From positions 1 through 64,000 of the forward strand of contig JANMGQ010000201.1 of NCBI GenBank assembly GCA_031374735.1: a stretch of 64,000 bases of DNA, written 5' to 3'. The translations under genes and the position numbers were made by a program. The notes under the pieces are model-generated. The model was not told where the DNA came from and searched no databases. It saw only the letters and a program-made list of their open reading frames with translations. Position 1 is the first letter of the stretch. The number at the start of each line of letters is the position of its first letter. Source of the DNA: JABFRJ01 sp031374735 (GTDB taxonomy: Bacteria > Pseudomonadota > Alphaproteobacteria > Rhizobiales > Hyphomicrobiaceae). Positions 30,289-38,808 of the stretch are shown here, in pieces.

Positions 30289-30657
30289 TCAGGCCGTTTC
30301 GACGAAGGCCTCGTACGCCGCTCGGTCCATCATGGCTGCAAGCTCCGCCGTGTCGGCGATCTTGATCTTGAAGAACCAACCGGCGGCTTCGGGGCTATCG
30401 CCCACGCCCGCCGGCGTGCTGACCAATTCCTCGTTGCCTGAGATGATTTCGCCTGACACCGGCGCATAGATGTCGCTCGCCGCCTTGACGCTTTCGACCA
30501 CGGCCACCTGTTCGCCCTGCTTGACCTGGCGGCCCGCTGCGGGGACGTCGACGAACACGATGTCACCGAGCTGCTCGGCGGCGTGCTTGGTAATGCCGAC
30601 CGTCCCAACGTTGCCGTCGACGCTGATCCACTCGTGCGACTTGGTGAAGTATTCCAT
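30289..30657 (-). CDS. gcvH: glycine cleavage system H protein
   Basis: 122 residues from ATG 30657 (MEYFTKSHEWISVDG), with GGAGG 6 bases upstream. The lipoylated lysine is in VVESVKAASDIYAPVSGE. H protein shuttles the aminomethyl group between P, T and L proteins. It is the first gene of this operon, an order (H-P-ACT-T) that differs from the common T-H-P. Directly upstream is a truncated L-serine dehydratase tail rather than a clean promoter region, so its native promoter may have been lost or replaced. Confidence 0.96.
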   Translation of the reverse strand: MEYFTKSHEWISVDGNVGTVGITKHAAEQLGDIVFVDVPAAGRQVKQGEQVAVVESVKAASDIYAPVSGEIISGNEELVSTPAGVGDSPEAAGWFFKIKIADTAELAAMMDRAAYEAFVETA

Positions 30658-30687
30658 GTGTTCCTCCATTCGGTTCAAGATTCGGCC

Positions 30688-30780
30688 TCAGCAGGCGACC
30701 ACATTGACGGCCAGACCGCCAAGGCTGGTTTCTTTGTAGCGTTCGTGTTGGTTGGCAGTGACCGACGACAGCGCGATCGG
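30688..30780 (-). pseudogene. sdaA: C-terminal remnant of L-serine dehydratase (sdaA)
   Basis: In one minus-strand frame this stretch reads HERYKETSLGGLAVNVVAC and then TGA at 30688-30690. This is the hallmark C-terminus of the single-chain L-serine ammonia-lyase (KYKETSRGGLAVN-type ending). The frame runs back only to the boxA stop codon at 30781, and the rest of the protein is absent. Serine dehydratase fits functionally beside glycine cleavage genes, so an sdaA-gcvHPT arrangement was probably cut when the box cluster joined here. Confidence 0.75.
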
Positions 30781-31992
30781 TCAATACGTCTCGACGTGAT
30801 AGCGGCCGGATGCGCGCATGGCCGGCTTGAGCGCCGCCCACTCCATGCCGTGCTTGCGGGCGATATCGGCCAGCGCTTCCTCGACGCCGGCTTCCATATC
30901 TTTCAAACCGCAGATGTACATGTGCGTGTTCGGATCTTTCAGCAGGGCCGCAACACTGGCGGCCTCCGTGCGCATGCGATCCTGCACGTATTCCTTGTCG
31001 GTGCCCTTCACGCGCGAAAAGACGAGCTGCTTTTCGAGCAGGTTGGTCGGCACCTTCTGCAGCGGACCGAAGTAGGGCAACTCCTCGGGCGTGCGGGCAC
31101 CCATGTACATGACAGCTTTGCCGGGTGCGTTTTGCATGGCGCGGCGGCGCCGCTCGGTGAAGGCGCGGAACGGTGCCGAGCCGGTGCCGGTGCAGATCAT
31201 GATCAGGTTGGCGTTGGCATCATTCGGCATCAGGAACGTCGCCCCGAACGGGCCCGTCACCTCGACTTTGTCGCCGACTTTCAGATCGCACATGTAGTTG
31301 GAGCCGACGCCGCTTTCGACGCGCTTGATGGTCAGGCTGACGTTGTTGCCATTGCGCTTCTCGCCATCGCGGGCAGAGGCAATCGAGTAGAGGCGGATAT
31401 CATGCGGCTTGCCGTCGGCGCGCTTGCCGGGCGGGACGATGCCGATCGACTGGCCTTCCAGCACGGGGAATTGCGTTGAGCCGAACGACAGCACAATGTG
31501 GCGGATGTCGCTTTCTGTATTGGCGGCGGTTATGCGGAAGTTGCCCTGCACAGTCGCGACGGCGGGCTTCTCGCGGCGATAGAGATTGACGGACGGCTTC
31601 GACGCGCTGTCCGGCGCCTTCACCTTGCCGCCGGCACCAGAATGCGCGCCAGCGAGCAGTTTTGTCACCTCATCTTCGAGCGCCTGGTCGGCGTCAGGCG
31701 AGGCTTCGCCGAGGTCTTCCTGCTTTGGCAGTTCGCCCCAGGTGTATTGGTCATCGATCGAGTACGCTGACTTGACCACGCGCCAGTTGTCGATCGATCC
31801 GGTCGGACACGGTGCGACGCAATCCATGCAGAAATTGCACTTTTCGGCATCGACGACGTAATTGTTGGCGTCATGGGTGATCGCGCCCACAGGACACGTC
31901 GCTTCGCAGGTGTTGCAGCGAATGCAGACTTCCGGGTCGATCAGGTGGACCTTGCGGAGCGCAGACTTGTGTTCGGCGAGGGTGGTGGTCAT
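30781..31992 (-). CDS. boxA: benzoyl-CoA 2,3-epoxidase, reductase subunit BoxA
   Basis: 403 residues. BoxA takes electrons from NADPH through FAD and two 4Fe-4S clusters and passes them to BoxB for epoxidation of benzoyl-CoA. Cluster ligands are C23-C26-C29-C33 (CIRCNTCEATCP) and C52-C55-C58-C62 (CNFCMDCVAPCP). The flavin motif is RLYSIAS and the NADP motif is CTGTGSAPFRAF. The C-terminus GRYHVETY is typical, so the gene is complete. Its start overlaps the stop of the EF-Tu-like gene by 4 bp (ATGA). Confidence 0.95.
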   Translation of the reverse strand: MTTTLAEHKSALRKVHLIDPEVCIRCNTCEATCPVGAITHDANNYVVDAEKCNFCMDCVAPCPTGSIDNWRVVKSAYSIDDQYTWGELPKQEDLGEASPDADQALEDEVTKLLAGAHSGAGGKVKAPDSASKPSVNLYRREKPAVATVQGNFRITAANTESDIRHIVLSFGSTQFPVLEGQSIGIVPPGKRADGKPHDIRLYSIASARDGEKRNGNNVSLTIKRVESGVGSNYMCDLKVGDKVEVTGPFGATFLMPNDANANLIMICTGTGSAPFRAFTERRRRAMQNAPGKAVMYMGARTPEELPYFGPLQKVPTNLLEKQLVFSRVKGTDKEYVQDRMRTEAASVAALLKDPNTHMYICGLKDMEAGVEEALADIARKHGMEWAALKPAMRASGRYHVETY

Positions 31993-32282
31993 GATTGATT
32001 TCGATGCAGAAGTGGATTGATAACTTCGATGACGGTCCCGTGTCCTACGATGTGACTGCCTTCTTGGACGGTGAACTCGAAGCCTGGATACAGACGGCCG
32101 GCTTGGCGGTCCGGTCCGAAAAAGGTCAAGAGCGCTTCAGCGCTTGTGCCCATTTCAACTTTGTCGATCCCGATGTACTCATGAACTGTGCCATTGATCT
32201 CGCCGTCCTCGCGTTTGAAGTTGTGGTTCGGCCGGTAGCGTGACGAGACAGGGGACTTTCGGCCACCCTGTTCGCGGGTCAC
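31989..32282 (-). CDS. free-standing EF-Tu domain III-like protein
   Basis: 97 residues with a GTG start. The chain GRKSPVSSRYRPNHNFK, then LTFFGPDRQAGRLYPGFEFT and VQEGSHIVGHGTVIEVI, follows the pattern of EF-Tu domain III (GR.TP...GYRP.F, P.....G..FA.REG..TVGAG.V..I). No GTPase domain is present. Small proteins of this kind are found scattered in bacteria without a known job. The ATGA overlap with boxA means it is co-translated with a benzoate gene. Together with a domain II-like protein at 34630 it makes a split pair. Confidence 0.65.
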   Translation of the reverse strand: MTREQGGRKSPVSSRYRPNHNFKREDGEINGTVHEYIGIDKVEMGTSAEALLTFFGPDRQAGRLYPGFEFTVQEGSHIVGHGTVIEVINPLLHRNQS

Positions 32283-32382
32283 AAAGACGATCTTTGCGCG
32301 GATATCTGGGCGGCCGAGCCCTCACAGTTCAAGCTCTATCACCGTGCGACACAACCCGAAACACATCCGGATTGCTTTATAA

Positions 32383-32565
32383 TCAATGCACCACGTGCAC
32401 ATACGCAGGCACGCCCCAGTCGTACTTTTCGTCGAAGGCGTCCATGGCTTCGCCTTCGGTCTTGCCGGTCGTGTAATCGCCGGTCTCAGTGTTGATGACG
32501 ACGATCGTGCCGGGCGGAAGCGGCGGCAGTATCGCAAGCAGATTGTCGACGTGAACGGATGGCAT
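32383..32565 (-). CDS. small protein of unknown function
   Basis: 60 residues from ATG 32565, with AAGGA 7 bases upstream. The sequence contains PPGTIVVINTETGDYTTGKT then EAMDAFDEKYDWGVPAYVHV, which looks like a compact beta-rich fold similar to small proteins of toxin-antitoxin regions, but I do not recognise it. It lies between boxB and the EF-Tu-like gene on the same strand. Confidence 0.5.
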   Translation of the reverse strand: MPSVHVDNLLAILPPLPPGTIVVINTETGDYTTGKTEGEAMDAFDEKYDWGVPAYVHVVH

Positions 32566-32584
32566 GAGGATATCCTTGAGGTAC

Positions 32585-32649
32585 GGTGTCTGACCTCAGG
32601 TCAGACACCATGGACAACGCAGCGAGGTGTCTGACCAAGGTCAGACACC
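32585..32649. repeat. two perfect REP-like palindromes after boxB
   Basis: GGTGTCTGACC-(3 nt)-GGTCAGACACC at 32585-32609 is followed by GGTGTCTGACC-(2 nt)-GGTCAGACACC at 32626-32649. They are the same 11-bp arms repeated, 16 bp apart, starting 7 bp downstream of the boxB stop on the minus strand. No U-run follows. Such units resemble extragenic palindromes that stabilise mRNA ends or are mobilised by RAYT transposases; which applies here is unknown. Confidence 0.8.
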
Positions 32650-32656
32650 GTCGTGA

Positions 32657-34117
32657 TCACACGCCGCGATGGATCTTCACGTACTCGAAGTCGCCGCCCT
32701 TGTTGTCGATGCCGATTTTTGGCGGCGCGATCCAGTTGGCATACTTGCCGCGTTCCCACTGCGGCACCATCAGCGAGGTGATGAAATCACCGTCAGCTTT
32801 AGTCGGGATCCACTGATCCCTAGCCTTGATCCACTGCTCGTCGGTCAACACCTTGCCCTCGGGCGAAGCCTTGATGTCCTTGAACTCGCCAACGCCGCGA
32901 TGAAACGCGACCGACGGCAAGGCCAGCGCGAACTTGATGCCGGCCTTCTCGATGATCTTGTTCCAGCGGTTCACGCCGCCCTGGCAGTCCTTCACGTAAT
33001 CGTCACGCAGCCGCATGTTGAGCGCGGTCAGTGCCGGCTCGTCGACCATGCGCAGTTCGCCCGCGACATACTTGAGCACGGGATAGGTCGCGGACGTCAG
33101 CGCGTGATCGTCCTCGATCTTGGTCTCCATGTAGCGGCCCTTGAGGCCCGAGTTGTAGAAGTTCGCGGCGTTGGTCGAGACTTCCGAGCCAAAGAGATCG
33201 AGGGAAAGCGAGTAGTGCAGGTTCGCTTTCTTCTGAATGGTCGGCAGGTCGATGACGCCGAGCGCGCGAACGCGGGCGATATCGAACGGATCTTCGATGC
33301 CGGCGGCTTTCATCGCTTCGCACGTACGCTCGATGGTGCGGCCGACGCCGGTCTCACCGACGAACATGTGGTGCGCTTCTTCGGTCAGCATGAAGCGGCA
33401 GGTGCGCGACATCGGATCGAAGCCCGACTGCGCGAGTGACTCAAGCTGCATCTTGCCGTCACGATCCGTGAAGAACGTGAACATGAACAGCGAAAGCCAA
33501 TCCGGCGTTTCTTCGTTGAAGGCGCCGAGCATGCGCGGCTTGTCTTCGTTGCCCGAGCGGCGCTGCAGGAGGCCGTCTGCTTCTTCGCGGCCATCCTTGC
33601 CGAAATACTTCTGCAGCAGATAGACCATGGCCCAGAGGTGGCGACCTTCCTCCACGTTGATCTGGAACAGGTTGCGCATGTCGTAGAGCGACGGCGCGGT
33701 CTTGCCGAGGAAGCGTTGCTGCTCGACGGATGCGGGCTCCGTGTCGCCCTGGATCACGACAAGGCGGCGCAGCATGGCGCGGTATTCACCCGGCACTTCC
33801 TGCCAAGCCTTCTCACCCTTGTGGGCGCCGAAGTTGACCTTGCGCTCGTTGTCTTGCGGCGCAAGGAGAATACCCCAGCGGTACTCCGGCATCTTCACGT
33901 AGTCGAACTTCGCCCAACCCTTGGGGTCGATTGAAATCGCCGTGCGCAGATAGACGTCCGACATCTGGAAGCCGTCGGGGCCCATGGTCATCCACCAGTC
34001 GATGTAACCGGGGTGCCATTGCTCCAGCGCTTTCAACACACGCTGGTCATCCTGAAGGTTCACGTTGTTCGGAATTTTGGTGCTGTAATCGACAGCGCCC
34101 ATCGGGGTGGTGGTCAT
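32657..34117 (-). CDS. boxB: benzoyl-CoA 2,3-epoxidase, oxygenase subunit BoxB
   Basis: 486 residues, full length. BoxB is the di-iron oxygenase that converts benzoyl-CoA to 2,3-epoxybenzoyl-CoA in aerobic benzoate degradation. Likely iron ligands are in EEGRH (156-160) and EEAHH (246-250), with further acidic residues between. The N-terminus contains DWWMTMGPDGFQMSDVYLRT, a strong family signature. The hicA gene ends 47 bp upstream on the same strand, so boxB may be read from a promoter inside that insert or by readthrough. Confidence 0.96.
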   Translation of the reverse strand: MTTTPMGAVDYSTKIPNNVNLQDDQRVLKALEQWHPGYIDWWMTMGPDGFQMSDVYLRTAISIDPKGWAKFDYVKMPEYRWGILLAPQDNERKVNFGAHKGEKAWQEVPGEYRAMLRRLVVIQGDTEPASVEQQRFLGKTAPSLYDMRNLFQINVEEGRHLWAMVYLLQKYFGKDGREEADGLLQRRSGNEDKPRMLGAFNEETPDWLSLFMFTFFTDRDGKMQLESLAQSGFDPMSRTCRFMLTEEAHHMFVGETGVGRTIERTCEAMKAAGIEDPFDIARVRALGVIDLPTIQKKANLHYSLSLDLFGSEVSTNAANFYNSGLKGRYMETKIEDDHALTSATYPVLKYVAGELRMVDEPALTALNMRLRDDYVKDCQGGVNRWNKIIEKAGIKFALALPSVAFHRGVGEFKDIKASPEGKVLTDEQWIKARDQWIPTKADGDFITSLMVPQWERGKYANWIAPPKIGIDNKGGDFEYVKIHRGV

Positions 34118-34163
34118 GTGTGTCTCCGTTCGTTGACTCGGAAGTCTTGATGTTGTGTGCAGG

Positions 34164-34388
34164 TCAAATCAGCGCTTGGAAGTCATCTTCTGCCATTTCT
34201 GCGTCGGCGATGATCTTGCGCAGCAGGCTGCGCTTGATGTCTTTCCCCGCATGCACCGGAACGACTGTCCTGCGCCCATCGGGATGTTCCATGATGTGGT
34301 GGCTGCCTTTGATCCTTACGATCCGGAAGCCCGCCCGCTCGAGAGTGCGAACAACTTCAGTTCCCTTCAATATCGGCAACCTGCTCAT
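34164..34388 (-). CDS. hicA: HicA-type mRNA interferase toxin
   Basis: 74 residues from ATG 34388. The dsRNA-binding-like fold is clear: LKGTEVVRTLERAGFRIVRI, the catalytic histidine in KGSHHIMEHPDGRR, and VPVHAGKDIKRSLLRKII. HicA cleaves mRNA when not bound by HicB. Its start overlaps the hicB stop by 4 bp, and here the antitoxin gene comes first. The pair sits between boxB and boxC. Confidence 0.9.
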   Translation of the reverse strand: MSRLPILKGTEVVRTLERAGFRIVRIKGSHHIMEHPDGRRTVVPVHAGKDIKRSLLRKIIADAEMAEDDFQALI

Positions 34389-34606
34389 GCGGCGATTGTG
34401 ACGCGTTCGATGACGGGGAGGCAATCCGCGGGGACAGGCTCACCGCGTGCAACCCGATGTTCGACCGCGAGCTCGATTGCTTCGCGCGCGTTCGACATGG
34501 CCTCATCGTGCGTGTCGCCTTGCGTCCCGACTTCGGGCAGTGCCGGCACGGTAACAACGAAGCCGCCTTCGTCCGCGGGTTCAAGGATGATGGAGTAGGT
34601 TCTCAT
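34385..34606 (-). CDS. hicB: HicB-type antitoxin
   Basis: 73 residues with the HicB partial RNase H-like fold: YSIILEPADEGGFVVTVPAL, then TQGDTHDEAMSNAREAIELA. The usual C-terminal DNA-binding part is absent, so autoregulation would differ from longer HicB proteins. It neutralises HicA, encoded downstream with a 4-bp overlap. A small EF-Tu domain II-like gene lies 23 bp upstream on the same strand. Confidence 0.9.
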   Translation of the reverse strand: MRTYSIILEPADEGGFVVTVPALPEVGTQGDTHDEAMSNAREAIELAVEHRVARGEPVPADCLPVIERVTIAA

Positions 34607-34629
34607 ATGGGGGACTTTCTAAGCGACAT

Positions 34630-34917
34630 TCAGCTTTCCGTACCAGCGGCGACCCAGATTTCCGTTCCGACCGGCACGTCTTCCGGCTTCAGATCATTCC
34701 CGATAACAAGAGCGAGCGAGCCTGCCGGGTCGACAAACTCAATAGCGTTGATCCTCGTCGAGATCACAACGCCACCCGCTAGTTTCAAGACAATCGACTG
34801 ACCACTGGTGAGCCGCCAGTCCTCGCCCTCGGGCATTTCGATCAGGAGGGTAGTGCCGCGTCCGGTAACGACGAACGCAGACGCCACAATCGACAATTTT
34901 CGGTCATTCATCATCAT
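34630..34917 (-). CDS. free-standing EF-Tu domain II-like beta-barrel protein
   Basis: 95 residues. The order VTGRGTTLLIEMPEG, RLTSGQSIVLKL, INAIEFVDPAGSLALVIGND and LKPEDVPVGTEIWVA follows the domain II barrel of EF-Tu (ISGRGTVATGRVE, LKVGDEVEI, VTGVEMF, LLRGIKREDVERG). No GTPase domain precedes it. Its start overlaps the end of the VapD-like gene by 14 bp. The role is unknown. A domain III-like partner is encoded at 31989 in the same gene cluster. Confidence 0.6.
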   Translation of the reverse strand: MMMNDRKLSIVASAFVVTGRGTTLLIEMPEGEDWRLTSGQSIVLKLAGGVVISTRINAIEFVDPAGSLALVIGNDLKPEDVPVGTEIWVAAGTES

Positions 34918-35197
34918 CCAGCGCCAGCTTCAGATCGTTGTTTTCCTCGATACGAAGCATGCGGATGTCGCGAACAGACGGCTTGAACCATGAAAACTTG
35001 GCCGACAGCTTCTGCACCGCTCGGACGCAGCGCACAGCATCCACCGTGTCGTCGCCGAAGTAAGTGCTGACTTGCTTCCACTCGAAGCCGCGAGCCGTGA
35101 GATAGGTCCTGACGTCCGTATAGGCATTCCTCCACGATTGGTTTGGATACAGTTGTTCAAGCGTCTCCGTGTCGAAATCGAATACGATCGCATACAT
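34904..35197 (-). CDS. VapD-like protein (Cas2-related RNase fold)
   Basis: 97 residues from ATG 35197, preceded by GGAGG. It starts MYAIVFDFDTETLEQ and carries NAYTDVRTYLTARGFEWKQ, STYFGDDTVDA and PSVRDIRMLRIEENNDL, matching VapD endoribonucleases (MYAI.FD, AYTD, GF, GS.Y, WF..SVRDIR..RIE). VapD is related in fold to Cas2 and has been linked to plasmid maintenance and persistence. It is encoded between boxC and the EF-Tu-like gene. No classical VapX antitoxin is recognised, and the overlapping EF-Tu-like protein could be a partner (inference). Confidence 0.8.
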   Translation of the reverse strand: MYAIVFDFDTETLEQLYPNQSWRNAYTDVRTYLTARGFEWKQVSTYFGDDTVDAVRCVRAVQKLSAKFSWFKPSVRDIRMLRIEENNDLKLALDDDE

Positions 35198-35269
35198 GCG
35201 TCCGCCTCCATTGCGCCGCGAGTTGTGACCAACCCCGCCAGACGTTGCCATCGCATCTCTCCTTCGGCC

Positions 35270-36961
<1,692 letters not shown>

Positions 36962-37007
36962 CTGGTGCTCCTACTGGGCTTGTCGCGCTGAGTTGCCACC
37001 ACAATTA

Positions 37008-37094
37008 TGCATTACAAAGCATCTGTCAACAGTTTACCAGCAGTAAAATGCACTCTTTTTTGTTGGCACAGCAAGTTTTGTGATCTATTGTGCA
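37008..37094. promoter_or_regulatory. TGCA repeats between boxC and boxR, probable BoxR operators
   Basis: TGCA occurs at 37008-37011, 37049-37052 and 37091-37094, the last as GTGCAC. The region is otherwise AT-rich. BzdR/BoxR regulators are reported to bind TGCA-containing repeats and to be released by benzoyl-CoA. Matching repeats in the divergent promoter region fit that model, but binding has not been shown here. Confidence 0.5.
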
Positions 37095-37116
37095 CGAAAT
37101 GACGCTGGAGCCAACG

Positions 37117-37980
37117 ATGCCCTCGGCTAGGATCTCTGCGACTGTTGGGGAGCGCGTCCGCGCGGGTCGCGCTCGCCTAGGGCTGACGCGCAAGGAGTTT
37201 GCTGCCCTCGCCGCGATTTCAGAGCGCTATTTGAACGAAGTGGAAGGCGGCGCGTCCAACGCGTCCATTGCCGTGATCGCGAAGGTGGCGGAGGCACTCA
37301 ATGAAAGCCCGGCAAGCTTGTTGGCCGATGTCGAGCCATCTTCAGCTCAGCCGATCATATCCGACCTGAAGACTCTGCTTGAGACAATGTCACTGAGAGA
37401 GCAGCAGGGCATGTTCCCGCAGGCTAAGGCGTGGCTTGGGGAGCATCGGCGCGCCTCAAAGGGCATCGCACTGCTCGGTCTGCGCGGCGCTGGCAAGTCG
37501 ACGCTCGGCACACTGCTCGCCGCACGTCACGATGTCCCGTTGATCTCCGTGACGCGCGAAATCGAGCGGCGTGCGGGTATGAGCCTGACTGAAATCTTCA
37601 ATCTTGGTGGGCCTGACGCCTACCGCGCGATGGAGAACGACGTCGTTGCAGCGCTGGTGGCGCGCGAGGGACGGATTGTGTTGGAAACGGCAGGTGGCAT
37701 TGCCAGCAACAGCGATGCTATGGCGTCGATCCTCGGGCGTTTCAAAACCGTCTGGCTGAGGACATCCCCCGAGGAGCATCTGGCGCGCGTCGCAAGACAA
37801 GGCGATACGCGGCCGATGCGAGACAATCCAACCGCCCTTGAGCATCTCAAAGCATTGCTCATCGCACGCGAACGTGACTACGCGCGTGCCGACGGGATGA
37901 TCGACACGTCCGGACGTTCGATAGAGGACTGTTTTGCAGAACTTGCAACGCTCGCCGCGAGTGCGTTCGAGGCGGGGTGA
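37117..37980 (+). CDS. boxR: BoxR/BzdR-type benzoyl-CoA-responsive repressor
   Basis: 287 residues from ATG 37117, chosen because GGAG lies 6 bases upstream. GTG 37090 and ATG 37099 are alternatives, but the former overlaps an operator-like TGCA. An N-terminal XRE helix-turn-helix (ARLGLTRKEFAALAAISERY) is followed by a linker and a shikimate kinase-like domain with Walker A LRGAGKSTLGTLLA. In this family the second domain senses benzoyl-CoA. It is divergent from boxC and most likely represses both directions. Confidence 0.93.
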   Translation: MPSARISATVGERVRAGRARLGLTRKEFAALAAISERYLNEVEGGASNASIAVIAKVAEALNESPASLLADVEPSSAQPIISDLKTLLETMSLREQQGMFPQAKAWLGEHRRASKGIALLGLRGAGKSTLGTLLAARHDVPLISVTREIERRAGMSLTEIFNLGGPDAYRAMENDVVAALVAREGRIVLETAGGIASNSDAMASILGRFKTVWLRTSPEEHLARVARQGDTRPMRDNPTALEHLKALLIARERDYARADGMIDTSGRSIEDCFAELATLAASAFEAG

Positions 37981-37993
37981 TCGGGGTCGAAAT

Positions 37994-38808
37994 TCAGGAG
38001 CGTTGACGCCGACTTCCGACGTCCTGGCAAAATGCGATGACCGTTTGCGCGACAACGTCCGGCTGGTCGGAATGCGCGAAGTGGCTGGCGTCTGGGACTT
38101 CGACAAGTTGAGCCCCTGGAACACGCGATGCTAACAGACGACCGTTTTGCGGCGGGATCAAAAGATCCTCTCGCCCATGCAAAATGAGTGTTGGCAGGTG
38201 CAATCGCGGCAATTCATGATACGACGTCCAATAGATCAAGCCGTACAGCTGTGCGTCGTAACTTGAACGAAGCGGATAGCTGGCGATTCTGACGGCGTCA
38301 TCTTCCGCGATGCGATCCGCGGGCGTTGCACGCGCGTAAACATAGGGGCGCATGGCGCGGAGCGATTGCTCGGTTTTTCACGTCGCCGGTCGAACAACAG
38401 GCGCTGAACCTCCCAGTTGGGCAGGATCGCATAGGGATTGCCGCAATTGGTTGCGAGCACGGTCAGGGATCGCAGGCGCGCGGAATGTTCGATGGCACAC
38501 TGCTGTGCGATCATGCCGCCCATCGAAAAACCCAGCACGTGAGCCTTGTCGACACCAGCGGCATCCAGAACGCGGACCACATCGCGCGCCATATCCGAAA
38601 CGCGATGGATCGTCGTGCCGCGTGGCGCCTCCGTTTGCCCAACCCCGCGATTGTCCAGCATGATCACACGGAAGTGGCGGGCGAGGCGCGGCGCAAATCG
38701 AAACCAGAGCGCCGAGCTGCAACCCAACCCCATGATCAAAACGATCGGATCGCCCTGCCCGATTTCGTGCCAGAAGATGCGAGCGCCGCTCGATTCAACA
38801 AGCGCCAT
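37994..38808 (-). pseudogene. alpha/beta hydrolase broken by a 1-base deletion in an A run
   Basis: The N-terminal part (from ATG 38808) has GQGDPIVLIMGLGCSSALW and the nucleophile elbow GFSMGGMIAQ. The C-terminal part continues in another frame with HGREDLLIPPQNG (acid) and PDASHFAHSDQP (histidine). The two frames join if a fifth A at 38374-38378 is read as six, giving REKTEQSLRAMRPYVYARAT. The rest is intact and resembles 3-oxoadipate enol-lactonase or epoxide hydrolase relatives. It may be a real pseudogene, a phase-variable gene or a sequencing error. Confidence 0.8.

Noticed and set aside
30658..30780. Glycine riboswitch upstream of gcvH
   Set aside because: The gap instead encodes an L-serine dehydratase tail, and no paired glycine aptamer pattern is seen by eye.
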